The notes under the pieces are model-generated. The model was not told the origin of the DNA and ran no database searches. It saw nothing but the letters and a program-made list of their open reading frames with translations. From the NCBI GenBank assembly GCA_948805675.1, contig CAQIBN010000013.1:1-41751 (forward strand): a stretch of DNA of 41,751 nt. Direction: 5' to 3'. How positions within the stretch are numbered: position 1 is the stretch's first letter; the number at the start of each line of letters is the position of its first letter. Origin of the DNA: an uncultured Clostridia bacterium (GTDB lineage Bacteria; Bacillota; Clostridia; TANB77; CAG-508). The position numbers and the translations under genes were made by a program. Shown one piece after another: positions 9,525 through 18,472 of the stretch.

Positions 9525-10786
9525 TTATTCTATAATCCCATAATAATATTTACATGCCAATATTCTTCGAACAGCTATATTTATAACCTCTTCTGATATT
9601 ATACCATTTTTAACAGCAGTCAAAACTTCATGCTTCTGCTCTACAAATGATGAAGATATAATAAGATCATTTCCGGCAAGTACTGCTAAAGCAGCAGATT
9701 CACCATTTTCAACATATGTTTTAACTGCATCCATAGCCAAATCATCAGTTATTATAAGTCCAGAGAATCTTAAATCTTCTCTTAATATTTTAAGAACATT
9801 TTTAGATAATGAAGCAGGTTTAGTAACATCCATACAATTAACTATATTATGACTTACCAAAACTGTTGGAGAGCCGTGCTTCAATTCCGCTCTTAAAAGG
9901 TAAAAAATCTGATGTTTCAAATATCGAATAATCTCTGTTATCTATAGCAATTCCTGTATGTGTGTCTACATTATCTCCATAACCTGGAAAATGTTTTATT
10001 GAAGAGATTATTTTATCTGAATTCATTGTTTTAATTAATTCAGATGTATATATAGATGTATCTTCAGGACTTTTACCATAAGTTCTATCATATATGAAAG
10101 ATGAAGAATTTGTTGCAATATCAACTACAGGTGTTAGATTCATATTTAATCCTAAACTTTTTAATAATGCAGATTTTTCTTTAGAGTCATTTAATATAGC
10201 CTGCATGCCACCAATATTAAATAAATCTTGTGGAGATTTGAATTTGCTATCTCTAAAATTTAAATAAGAGCTAACTCGTGTTACCAAGCCACCTTCTTCA
10301 TCAACACCAAATATCAAACCTATTTTGCTATGTGATTGATTACTCTCAAGTTCTGCTTTGATATCTTCTTTTGTTTTATTTGCAAAGTCTTTTCCAAACA
10401 AAATATAACCACCAGGATTCTCTGATTGTATTTCCCTAATTGCTTCACTACTTCCAGGATATCTAGCAAGAAACATCTGTCCAACCTTTTCCTCTAATGT
10501 CATAGATTCTAGCAGAATTTCTGCTTTATCATAATACATGCTAAAAATATCTAAAGATTGTTCTTCAGTGGTTTGGGACTCAGTATTTTTGGCTATTGCA
10601 TATTCTTGAGATATGCCTTGGTTTTCTATACTTTGAGTGCTGATAGATTCTTGCATAAAGTCTTTATCTGATACTTCTTTAGAATTATTAAACGAAGACT
10701 TTTTACTAAATAGTAAGTATCCACTAAACATTGCTATTAATAAAATAAGCAATATTAAAAAAACTTTTTTTTTTCTTGTTTTTCAT
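9525..10786 (-). CDS. GH3-family beta-N-acetylhexosaminidase (NagZ-like lipoprotein/secreted), one CGG site and an A10 tract
   Basis: In the raw frame the gene is split. The 5' part is EKVGQMFLARYPG, GGYILFGKDF, GVDEEGGLVTRVS, DRTYGKSPED and IKHFPGYGDNVDTHTG, the KHFPGxGxxxxDTH signature of GH3 hexosaminidases. The 3' part is GSPTVLVSHNIVNCMD then FSGLIITDDLAMDAV, with the catalytic aspartate in TDDL. Skipping the C of CGG at 9876 (GCA CGG CTC to GCA GGC TCT, Gly304) joins them. The likely start is ATG 10786, with AGGAG nine bases upstream. From there a run of ten A's must be read as nine to enter the frame, giving MKNKKKKVFLILLILLIAMF, a good signal anchor. The 419-residue result is normal for secreted NagZ, which removes GlcNAc from muropeptides. 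It lies downstream of other cell-wall genes, on the opposite strand. Confidence 0.8.
9873..9876 (-). other. CGGC recoding site in the GH3 gene
   Basis: GCA CGG CTC becomes GCA GGC TCT (Gly304), restoring a frame that carries GSPTVLVSH and the catalytic TDDL motif. Confidence 0.85.
10767..10776 (-). other. A10 homopolymer that shifts the GH3 start region
   Basis: The coding strand has ten A's just after the ATG at 10786. Nine are needed to put the ATG in frame with the GH3 protein. A TTG at 10752 is an alternative start, but it has no ribosome binding site and would cut the signal peptide. RNA polymerase slippage, phase variation or a sequencing error are all possible. Confidence 0.6.
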
Positions 10787-11067
10787 AAGTATTTACTCCT
10801 TCCATATTTATGGTAATAATATAACTGCTTACAATGTAATTATGTGATGGGATAGATATTAGTTGTAACTGACCTACATCTAATTTTATGCCTAATTGTA
10901 CTTGAACAAAAAAGACCATATATATTCTATTATAGTATATGCCTAAATTCAAGCAATGAGCATTTTAATTATGATTTTTCAGATTTTAATATTTATATGT
11001 TTAATTCTATATTATAGTATGTTACAATAAGATAAATTTTAGAAAAATAAAAGTAAAGGAGAGGTTT

Positions 11068-11349
11068 ATGTTAGAAAAACTAAAAGGAAAATATATATTT
11101 TTTGATGTAGATGGAACTCTATCAGAATATAGATTCAGAGATATATTATATGGAGGGAGATGTTCAGAGCTTGGGTGTCAATCTTTAAATGATTTATTAT
11201 TTTCAGATTTATTTTACAAAGCAAGACCATTAAAAACAATGCAAGATATTATTAGTAAGTTAGACTCTGATAAGATATTTGTTTTAGGAACTAGTACAAC
11301 AAATAATGAAATAAATTGGAAATATAAATGGCTAAAAGAGAATTATTAG
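11068..11349 (+). pseudogene. Truncated HAD-superfamily phosphatase
   Basis: The 93-residue N-terminal part starts MLEKLKGKYIFFDVDGTLSEY, where DVDGT is HAD motif I with its nucleophile aspartate. FVLGTSTTNNE looks like motif II. Motifs III and IV are missing because the frame runs into a stop at the junction with a Nudix fragment. The junction (TAAAAGAGAATTATTA, about 11330) is compatible with both genes, which suggests a deletion by microhomology. The ribosome binding site AAAGGAGAGG is intact. No CGG is involved, so this is ordinary decay. Confidence 0.7.
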
Positions 11350-11609
11350 AAGAAACAGGTTATAATGTTAAAGTAAAAAGCATAATTCCATATTCAAATG
11401 TAAGTTTATGGGAATATCCAGATTATATGCAACATACTGTAATATTTTTCTATATTTGTGAACTGATAGATAACAATCATATAGATATTCAAGATAAAAG
11501 AATTAATACATATAAATGGGTAAGTAGTAATTAATTAGAAAAATACGATTTTTTACCAGGAAATAAAGAGGCAATAGAAGTAGCAATAAAAACAAAATTA
11601 GGAGGATAA
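11330..11609 (+). pseudogene. Nudix hydrolase remnant
   Basis: The frame starts inside the Nudix box (RELLEETGY, the second half of GX5EX7REUXEEXGU), so the N-terminal half including the first glycine and glutamate is gone. It runs to WVSSN, then meets an in-frame TAA at about 11532. LEKYDFLPGNKEAIEVA continues in the same frame to the stop at 11607-11609. The deletion plus in-frame stop make it a pseudogene. Its end overlaps the ribosome binding site of the next gene. Confidence 0.7.
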
Positions 11610-11610
11610 A

Positions 11611-12192
11611 ATGAAAATAGGAATAGACATAGATGGAGTTTTAATAGATTTTGAAGAAAGATTTAGATGTAAAGCAGAATTATTTCATTACATAGAAAGA
11701 AAAAATCCTAAACCAAAAGATAATGATTTTTATTGGGTTCAAGATAATTATGAGTGGAGCGAAGAAGACTGGAATATATTTCAGGAAAAGTATTTACTTA
11801 GGTTAACAGAAGAATCAAATATTTTGCCAGGAGTTAAAGAAGTATTAGAGTTATTAAAACAAGAAAATAATGAACTTATTATTATTTCAGCAAGAGGAAC
11901 AGAGTTTGATGAAATGATAACTTTAGTAGAAAAGAAAATTAAAGATAACAATTTGAAATTTGATAAGTATTATTGGAAAGCACAAGATAAATTAAAAATA
12001 TGTAAAGATGAGCAAATTGATATAATGATTGATGATAATCCAAATACTTGCCAAAAATTATCGCAAAATAATATAAAAACATTGTATTTTAGAAGTATAT
12101 ATGGCAAAAAACTACAAGAAAATGAAAATCTAAAAGAAGTCCATAATTGGGGACAAGTTTATACAGCTATAAAAAATGGACTTGATTTTTAA
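11611..12192 (+). CDS. 5'(3')-deoxyribonucleotidase-like HAD phosphatase
   Basis: This 193-residue protein has all HAD motifs: GIDIDGVLIDFEER (motif I at residue 4; nucleophile and acid/base aspartates), IIISARG (motif II, about 93), a lysine near 120 (YYWKAQDK, motif III) and IDIMIDDNP (motif IV, about 135). Size and motifs match the NT5C/YqfW-type nucleotidases, which dephosphorylate deoxynucleoside monophosphates and are found in Bacillota and phages. It is preceded by GGAGG five bases from the ATG. Its stop codon directly abuts repeat copy B. Confidence 0.82.
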   Translation: MKIGIDIDGVLIDFEERFRCKAELFHYIERKNPKPKDNDFYWVQDNYEWSEEDWNIFQEKYLLRLTEESNILPGVKEVLELLKQENNELIIISARGTEFDEMITLVEKKIKDNNLKFDKYYWKAQDKLKICKDEQIDIMIDDNPNTCQKLSQNNIKTLYFRSIYGKKLQENENLKEVHNWGQVYTAIKNGLDF

Positions 12193-12314
12193 TGGACAAA
12201 ATTGGACAAAGGTGGACAAAGGGACGGTTCTATTTGTCCAATTTTGTTACATAACTAAAATTAAACATATTTTTATATCAAAAGAAGTGGACAAGAGAAC
12301 CGTCCCTTTGTCCA
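12193..12314. repeat. GGACAAAGGGACGGTTC palindromic element, copy B (inverted relative to A)
   Basis: The arms GGACAAAGGGACGGTTC and GAGAACCGTCCCTTTGTCC flank AAAATTAAACATATTTTTA, the reverse complement of the spacer in copy A. It begins at the base after the nucleotidase stop codon, with extra tandem TGGACAAA units on the left. Confidence 0.85.
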
Positions 12315-12335
12315 TTAAATGGAGGAATGTAACAG

Positions 12336-13199
12336 ATGGAAAAAATATTAATAAAATCTAATATAGAAGAACCAAAAATTATAGAAAAAGAAATACATGT
12401 TAACGATTATTTAACAAAATCTAATTTACCAGCTAGTGATTATGTAATAAATCCATATGTTGGGTGTCCACATGGTTGTAAATACTGTTATGCTATTTTT
12501 ATGAAAAGATTTACAGGACATAAAGAAGATTGGGGAACATTTATCGATATTAAGAAATGTGATAAGGAAATAAATATACAAAAATTAGAAAACAAAAATG
12601 TTTTTTTATCATCTGTAACTGATTGTTATAATAAATTTGAGGAAAAATATGAATTAACTAGAAAAATCTTAAAACAATTAGTAAATGCTAACTGCTATCT
12701 TAGTATATCAACAAAATCTAAATTAATTTTAAGAGATTTAGACTTGTTAAAACAAATGAAAAATATAACAGTATCAATGTCTATTAATACTTTAGACGAA
12801 GATTTTAGAAAAGATATGGATAATGCAAGCTCTATACAAGAAAGATTAAACACATTAAAAGAACTTCATAAAAATGGAATACATACAGTATTATTCATGT
12901 CTCCTATATTTCCATATATTACAAACTTTAAAGAAATTATAGAAGTAAGCAAGGAATATATTGATGAGTATTGGTTTGAAAATCTAAATTTAAGAGGAGA
13001 TTATAAAACTAGAATATTATTTTATATTCAAGATAAATATCCTAAATTTATAAATGAATATAATAATATTTATATTAAAGGAAACAAACAATATTGGAAA
13101 GATTTATCAAAGCAAATAAAAGAGTATTGTGAAGATAATAAAGTGAAATATATTAATTATTTTTATCATGAAGAATTGGTAAAGAATAAAAATAAATAA
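12336..13199 (+). CDS. SplB-like radical SAM protein
   Basis: This 287-residue protein has the radical SAM cluster motif in GCPHGCKYCYA (residues about 43-53; CX3CX2C binding a 4Fe-4S cluster). The preceding NPYVGC and the following FMKRF place it in the spore-photoproduct-lyase-like (SplB, COG1533) group. SVTDCYNKFEEKYELTRKIL and ISTKSKLILRDLDLL match the family's conserved core. Members repair DNA or modify unknown substrates, and the true substrate cannot be told from sequence. The start follows TGGAGG. A GNAT gene starts just downstream, in a likely two-gene operon. Confidence 0.82.
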   Translation: MEKILIKSNIEEPKIIEKEIHVNDYLTKSNLPASDYVINPYVGCPHGCKYCYAIFMKRFTGHKEDWGTFIDIKKCDKEINIQKLENKNVFLSSVTDCYNKFEEKYELTRKILKQLVNANCYLSISTKSKLILRDLDLLKQMKNITVSMSINTLDEDFRKDMDNASSIQERLNTLKELHKNGIHTVLFMSPIFPYITNFKEIIEVSKEYIDEYWFENLNLRGDYKTRILFYIQDKYPKFINEYNNIYIKGNKQYWKDLSKQIKEYCEDNKVKYINYFYHEELVKNKNK

Positions 13200-13214
13200 G
13201 AGTGTGATGTGATA

Positions 13215-13655
13215 ATGAAAAGAGATAATATAATAGATGAAATACAGGAAAAAGATTTTATAGAATTACAAAAGATATTAAAAGATGCTTTAGGAAAGAA
13301 TATAAGCTATGAAAAAATGCAGGAATCTTATAAAATATTAATAAATAATAAGGATACCTATATATTAGGGTATTATATAAATGATAGTTTAGTAGGAACA
13401 GTAACTTTAAATATTTTAACATTAACTTCAGGAAAAGAAGCAATGATATGGGATATGGCAGTAAAAGAAGAATATAGAAGATTAGGGATAGCAACTAAAT
13501 TAATGAATAAAGCAGAAGAAATAGCAAAAAGCTATGAAGATGTAACTAGAATATGGTTATTTAGTGGATTTCAAAGAAAATGTGCACATAAGTTATACAT
13601 AAAACTAGGATATGACGAGAACAGAGATAAAGCATTTGTAAAGCAAATAAAGTAA
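13215..13655 (+). CDS. GNAT-family N-acetyltransferase
   Basis: This protein of about 146 residues has the GNAT fold. GTVTLNILTLTSGKEAMIWDMAVKEEYRRLGIATKLM contains the acetyl-CoA pyrophosphate loop (RRLGIA, the family's Q/RxxGxG/A motif A). HKLYIKLGYDENR is the C-terminal motif B. The substrate is unknown. I choose ATG 13215; a GTG at 13209 in frame is possible, and neither has a strong ribosome binding site, which suggests coupling to the radical SAM gene ending 15 bases earlier. A promoter for a separate RNA starts 10 bases after its stop. Confidence 0.8.
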   Translation: MKRDNIIDEIQEKDFIELQKILKDALGKNISYEKMQESYKILINNKDTYILGYYINDSLVGTVTLNILTLTSGKEAMIWDMAVKEEYRRLGIATKLMNKAEEIAKSYEDVTRIWLFSGFQRKCAHKLYIKLGYDENRDKAFVKQIK

Positions 13656-13665
13656 AGAAAATTGA

Positions 13666-13694
13666 TTGACAAACTAAGATTGATATGTTAAAAT
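13666..13694 (+). promoter_or_regulatory. Strong promoter for a 5S-like RNA
   Basis: TTGACA (13666-13671), a 17-base spacer and TAAAAT (13689-13694) lie just after the GNAT stop codon and directly before the 5S-like segment. Confidence 0.75.
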
Positions 13695-13700
13695 TAACGT

Positions 13701-13884
13701 TACGAATTTAGAGGGATACCTGTAACCATTCCGAACACAGTAGTCAAACTCTACTTTTCCAGTATTTATATGATTTATTTATCATTTTTAAGTATTGCAA
13801 AATTAGAACTGACCTATAATATAACATGTATAAAACAAGAAATCATATAGATACCAAGTATTAATAAAAATACTTGGTGTTTTT
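13701..13884 (+). ncRNA. Independent small RNA containing a 5S-rRNA-like arm
   Basis: Between a consensus promoter and a clear terminator lies a transcript of about 180 nt without an open frame. Bases 13711-13752 carry GGGATACCTGTAACC and CCGAACACAGTAGTCAAACTC, closely resembling helices II-III and loop B/C of 5S rRNA (consensus CCGAACACxGxAGUxAAGCUCU). The flanking AGAG/CTCT can form helix II. The 5S domains for helices IV and V are not recognisable, so it is not a normal 5S rRNA. It could be a decayed 5S gene, or an RNA that mimics the 5S arm bound by ribosomal proteins L5/L18. Confidence 0.55.
13853..13884 (+). terminator. Terminator of the 5S-like RNA
   Basis: ACCAAGTATT (13853-13862) pairs perfectly with AATACTTGGT (13869-13878), followed by a T-run. 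From 13885 to 14083 I see only a possible gene tail (frame ending WQIIKRGGIKF, stop about 13987) and the HelD leader. Confidence 0.85.
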
Positions 13885-14083
13885 GCGTTTTAAAAAACAT
13901 ATTATTAAATTTTTTTGAGGGTTAGAAAAAAGCAATAAAGCTAATGGAGATTGGCAAATTATAAAAAGAGGAGGGATTAAGTTTTAGAAAAATAAATATA
14001 TAAGAGCAAAAAAGTTACTTAACGTATGTAAGCAAGCTATGTTACTTAAAAAAATATATTTTGGAAAGGAAAAGTAAACTATT

Positions 14084-16271
14084 ATGGAAGAAGAAGTTTT
14101 TTTAGAAGAAAAAGAAAAATTAAAAGAGATTGTTCAAAAGATTACAGAAGAAGAATCAGAAATAGAAAATGCCTTAAGTGGTGCAAGCAAAAATTATGAT
14201 TTAGAAAATATTGCAAATGCAAAAGTATTAGAGTCACAGATAAAAAAATTGTCGGACATAAAAAATATAAAAGATAAACCATATTTTGCAAGAATGGATT
14301 TTAAAGAAAATGAAAAAAGATTAGAAAAGTTCTATATAGGTAAAATTTCAATATTAGATAACAAAACATCATATCCAATTATAGTAGATTGGAGAGCACC
14401 AATTGCCAATTTATATTATGAAGGAAAAATAGGAAAAGGAGAATATGAAGCCTTAGGTGAAAAAATAGAAGGAGAGATATTATTAAAAAGGCAATATATA
14501 ATAGAAAATGGAGAATTAAAAAAATACGTAAATATTAATGTTACAGGTAATGACGAATTATTAGAAAATGCTTTAGAAGAAAAAGCAGATGACAGATTAA
14601 AAAATATTGTTGCAACAATTCAAGATGAGCAAAACAAAATAATAAGAGCAGACATAAGCTCACCACTTATTGTTCAAGGAGTTGCAGGAAGCGGAAAAAC
14701 AACAATAGCACTTCATAGAATAGCATATCTAATTTATAATTACGAAAAACAATTTAAACCAGAAGAGTTTATGATAATAGCTCCAACAAAATTCTTCTTA
14801 AATTATATTTCAAACATTCTTCCAGATTTAGGAGTAAATGATGTTAAACAATGTACTTTCGAAGATTTTGCATATGATGTAATAGGAAAAAGATTAAAAA
14901 TATCAGACAATAATGAAAAATTAGTTATAATAGTAAACAAAGAATTTGATGAAATAAACAAAGGTAAAATAGATATAATGATAAAAGAAGCAAAATACAA
15001 ATCATCAATAAACTTTAAAAAAGTAATGGATGAATATTTATTAGAGGTAGAAAATAATTATCTTCCTAAAAATGATTTCTGTTTTAATGGATATACAATA
15101 ATGAAGATAGAAGATATAAACTATTTATTTAAAGAAAATTATAAAATGTATAATTATAATACTAGAATAAATGAAATTGAAAAGAATTTAGTTTCTGAAT
15201 TAAAAAAGAAAGCTCCAATAATAATAGATAATATAAAGAGAAAGCGAAGCGAAAAAATTAAAGATTTAACTGGAGAAAACAGAATAAAGGTATTTGATGA
15301 ATATGAGAAAATAATAAAACTATTAGAAAAAGATTATAAAAAAATAGTAAAAAAATACTTAAGTCAAATTTCAAAAAAAGACTGTATAAAATATTATAAA
15401 GAATTTATAGATGACTATTTAGAAGATTCAAATGAAGTAATGACATATTTAAAGAAAAATACAAGCAAAAATCTAGAAAATAATGAAATTTCTTTCGAGG
15501 ATTTAGCTCCTATAATGTATATACAATTTAAAATATTTGGAATAAAAGAAAATGCAAAAGTAAAACATGTTGTAATAGATGAAGCACAAGATTATGGAGA
15601 GTTTCAATTTGATGTTTTAAAAACAATACTAAACAGTAATTCAATGACAATTCTTCGGAGATATAGCACAAGGAGTTCATTATTATAGAGGTATAGAGAA
15701 CTGGAAAAAATTTATAGATATCGAATTTAAAGATGTTAAAACAACATATACGACATTAAATAAAACATACAGAACTACTAAAGAAATAATGGATATTGCA
15801 AACTCTGTAATAAACAAATTACCAGATTTTGAAAAAGAATATATAGTTCTAGGTGACCCAGTAATCGATAGAAAAAACTCTGTAAATATTAAACAAAATA
15901 AAGATATAGATGAACTAATAAGTAATATAAATGAAAGAATAGATACCTATTTACAAAGTGGATATAAATCAATTGCAATAATAGGAAAGGATATGCAAGA
16001 ATGCAAGCAAATTGAAAAGAAGATAAGTAAAATAAGAAAAGATGTAAAATTAATAAGGGGAAAAGATTCAGAATATAATTCTGGTATTTCTATTGTTCCA
16101 TCATATCTTGCAAAAGGGCTTGAATTTGATTGTGTTATAATTAGTAATGCAAGTAAGATGCAATATACAAATAGTAGTTTAGATATAAAATTATTATATG
16201 TAACAATAACAAGAGCAATGAGTAAATTAGATATATTTTATATTGGAGAGATGACTGATTTGTTAAAGTAA
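14084..16271 (+). CDS. helD: HelD-type UvrD-superfamily helicase / RNA polymerase recycling factor, one CGG recoding site
   Basis: In the raw frame the gene stops at 15688 and resumes later. Skipping the C of CGG at 15656 gives one 728-residue protein. The N-terminus is a charged coiled coil (residues 1-60), then the HelD-specific segment (PYFARMDFKENEKRLEKFYIGK, VDWRAPIANLYYEG). Walker A GVAGSGKTT is at about 199 and Walker B VVIDEAQD at about 496. The restored ILGDIAQGVHYYRG carries superfamily 1 motif III with Gly525. TYRTTKEI, LAKGLEFDCVII and LLYVTITRAMSKL are motifs IV-VI. HelD removes stalled RNA polymerase from DNA using ATP. The recoding site lies between Walker B and motif III, so without recoding the helicase would lack its second RecA-like domain. 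Confidence 0.88.
15656..15659 (+). other. CGGA recoding site in helD
   Basis: ATT CTT CGG AGA becomes ATT CTT GGA GAT, restoring the GDxxQ motif III (Gly525). Confidence 0.9.
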
Positions 16272-16280
16272 AAATAGGGA

Positions 16281-16310
16281 TTGACAACCACAATATTCAT
16301 ATGCTAAAAT
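16281..16310 (+). promoter_or_regulatory. Promoter of the structured RNA before the ABC-2 operon
   Basis: TTGACA (16281-16286), an 18-base spacer and TAAAAT (16305-16310) start ten bases after the helD stop. Confidence 0.7.
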
Positions 16311-16316
16311 AGTAAA

Positions 16317-16460
16317 CATAATTTAAGAGTTTACCTAGAAGTAACATCTTCGAGCGGTAAAGGGCAATTATAAATACAAATGTTGCCTACACTTATAAAG
16401 TAAGATTATATAAAGTCTTGCAAAGGAGTCTTAAAAAGATTTCTTTGTAAGGCTTTTTTG
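16317..16460 (+). ncRNA. Unidentified structured RNA or leader ending in a terminator
   Basis: No open frame is present. The sequence can form nested helices: TTTACC with GGTAAA around an inner AGAAG/CTTC hairpin, then GGGCAA with TTGCCT, then a 14-bp terminator stem. The layout (promoter, compact folded domain, terminator, then an ABC exporter operon) would suit a riboswitch-like leader or a free small RNA. I cannot match it to a known riboswitch class from memory. Confidence 0.5.
16414..16460 (+). terminator. Terminator of the structured RNA
   Basis: AGTCTTGCAAAGGA (16414-16427) pairs along its whole length, G.U pairs included, with TTCTTTGTAAGGCT (16441-16454), followed by a long T-run. 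Confidence 0.85.
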
Positions 16461-16493
16461 TTTTTTTATCTAAGAAAAATTTTAAAACTATGG

Positions 16494-16521
16494 CTTTCTA
16501 TAGCAATTGCTATACAGAAAG
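16494..16521. promoter_or_regulatory. Palindrome upstream of the ABC-2 operon, possible operator
   Basis: CTTTCT and AGAAAG flank TAGCAATTGCTA, itself a perfect 12-bp palindrome. It lies about 70 bases before the ATPase start at 16589 and near AT-rich promoter-like sequence (TATAAT at about 16558). Confidence 0.4.
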
Positions 16522-16588
16522 TTATATTGTAAAATTTCTATTATTAGTCAAAACATGTATAATATATATAAATAGGGGGATGGAAAAT

Positions 16589-17570
16589 ATGAGTATAATA
16601 CAAGTTAAAAATTTAAACAAAGAATTTAAAATTAAAGAGAAAGAAAAGGGAATAAAAGGAAGTATAAAATCAATAATTAAACCAAAATATAGAATTGTTA
16701 AAGCAGTAAATGATATAAGCTTCGAAGTAGAAAAAGGAGAGATTCTAGCATTTATTGGACCAAATGGAGCAGGAAAAAGTACAACAATAAAAATGTTAAC
16801 AGGAATTTTGTATCCAAGTAGTGGAGAGATAAAAGTAATGGAATTAGAACCATCAAAAAAACGAAAAATGTTATCACACAAAATAGGAACTGTTTTTGGA
16901 CAAAAAGAACAACTATGGACACATTTAACTCCATATGACAACTTTAAATTTTTTGGAGCAATATATGATATACCTAATAATGAAATAGAAGAAAGAATAG
17001 AAGATTTAAAAAATACATTTGAAATACGGAGATTTTATAAATACACCAGTTAGAAATTTATCATTAGGACAAAGAATTAGATGTGAAATAGTAGCATCAT
17101 TAATACATAAACCAGATATATTGTTTTTAGATGAACCAACTATAGGATTAGATCCAGTTGTAAAAGAAAATATAAGAAATCTAATAAAAAAGATGAACAA
17201 AGAATATAATACAACAATATTTTTAACAAGTCATGATGTAGGTGATATAGAAAAACTATGTAAAAGAGTTATTATAGTTAATCATGGAAAAATAATAATG
17301 GATGATACAATGAATAATTTAAAATATCATTATTTAAATAAAAAAATAATAGAAGTAAAAATGAAAGAAAATGTAAATTTAAAAAATGAAGAGGGTATAA
17401 CAATATTAAAAGATAATGGCAATAGTTTTAAAATTGAATTAGACATTCAGAAAAAGAGTGTATCTGATATTATAAAAATGTTAGATGCAGATAAAATTAT
17501 AGATATAAATATATCTAATATACCATTAGAAGACATAATTACAGAAATTTATAAAGGAGAAAAAATATAA
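16589..17570 (+). CDS. ABC-2 type exporter ATPase, one CGG recoding site
   Basis: Two overlapping raw frames become one 326-residue ATPase when the C of CGG at 17027 is skipped (Gly147). Walker A GPNGAGKST is at about 57, the Q-loop near FGQKEQLW, the signature LSLGQ at about 157, Walker B ILFLDEPTIGLDP at about 177, and the switch histidine in TSHDVGD at about 214. The N-terminal KEKGIKGSIKSIIKPKYR insert is typical of ATPases paired with DUF990 permeases. It is closely similar to the ATPase at 33878. The start at 16589 follows AGGGGGATGG. It energises the two permeases downstream; the substrate is unknown. Confidence 0.88.
17027..17030 (+). other. CGGA recoding site in the first ABC-2 ATPase
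   Basis: GAA ATA CGG AGA becomes GAA ATA GGA GAT (Gly147), ten residues before the ABC signature. The paralogue at 33878 aligns across this point without a gap. Confidence 0.88.
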
Positions 17571-17680
17571 TTTAGAAATTGAATATTGGTAAAATAAATG
17601 ATGTGTCAAAATTGCATATTTTGATATTGTAAAGCAATCTATAAAAAAAACAGGAGAAAAGCACATAGAAGGAGGAAAAA

Positions 17681-18472
17681 ATGAAAAAATATTTATACAT
17701 TTACAAGGCAACATTAATAGAAAATTTAAGCTATATACCAAACATTGCTTTAGGATTTATAAATTTTTTTGTAATGATGTTTGTATTTTTAAATTTATGG
17801 CAATATATTTATTCAGATAGTAGTCAAATTATAAATGGATATACTAATTCGCAAATGATATGGTATGTGTTAATAACAGAAGTTTTATGGTTTGGTACAA
17901 GAAATAAAATTTTAACTACAGATATAAGTCAAGATATAAAATCTGGAAATATAGCGTACAACATAAATAAACCATATAACTATGTATTTTATATTATAGC
18001 AAAACATTTAGGAGAAATTACAATCAAATTCATAATGTTTACGATAGTAGGAATAATTATAGGAATATGTTTTGTAGGACCTATTGAAAATTTTAATTTT
18101 ATGAATATTGTATTTCTTTTAATAACTGTATTATTAGGTATATTAATAAATTCTATTTTAAGAATAATAATTAGTATATTTTCGTTTTGGATAGAAGATT
18201 CAACACCATTCCATTGGGTGTATGATAAATTAATATTAGTACTTGGAACACTTTTTCCAATTGAAATGTTTCCAAAAGTTTTACAACCAATAATGAAATT
18301 TACACCAATATATGTTGTAACATATGGACCAGCAAAATTAATTATAGACTTTACTATGAAAAATTTTATACATATTTTAGTAGCACAGATAATTTATTTA
18401 GTAATTACAATATCATTAATAGTTATTCTATATGAAAAGGGGGTAAAGAAATTAAATGTTAATGGAGGCTAA
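17681..18472 (+). CDS. ABC-2 permease (DUF990-like), subunit 1 of first operon
   Basis: This 263-residue membrane protein has about six hydrophobic segments (ALGFINFFVMMFVFL, MFTIVGIIIGICFVG, FLLITVLLGILINSI, LVAQIIYLVITISLIVIL). TTDISQDIKSGNIAYNINKPYNY in the first cytoplasmic loop and a C-terminal KKLNVNGG match the DUF990 group of ABC-2 exporters. Its counterpart in the second operon (34872) also ends in VTINGG. The ribosome binding site is GAAGGAGG. The 110-base gap after the ATPase holds no gene. It overlaps the next permease by 17 bases, so the two are translationally coupled. Confidence 0.82.
   Translation: MKKYLYIYKATLIENLSYIPNIALGFINFFVMMFVFLNLWQYIYSDSSQIINGYTNSQMIWYVLITEVLWFGTRNKILTTDISQDIKSGNIAYNINKPYNYVFYIIAKHLGEITIKFIMFTIVGIIIGICFVGPIENFNFMNIVFLLITVLLGILINSILRIIISIFSFWIEDSTPFHWVYDKLILVLGTLFPIEMFPKVLQPIMKFTPIYVVTYGPAKLIIDFTMKNFIHILVAQIIYLVITISLIVILYEKGVKKLNVNGG

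Noticed and set aside
11328..11349. HAD-Nudix junction as another recoding site
   Set aside because: No CGG is present, the joined proteins belong to different families, and an in-frame stop follows; it is a deletion junction.
12176..12361. 61-codon open frame across repeat copy B
   Set aside because: It lies almost wholly in the palindromic repeat and overlaps the ends of two real genes. The same applies to the open frame at 24506-24703 in copy E.
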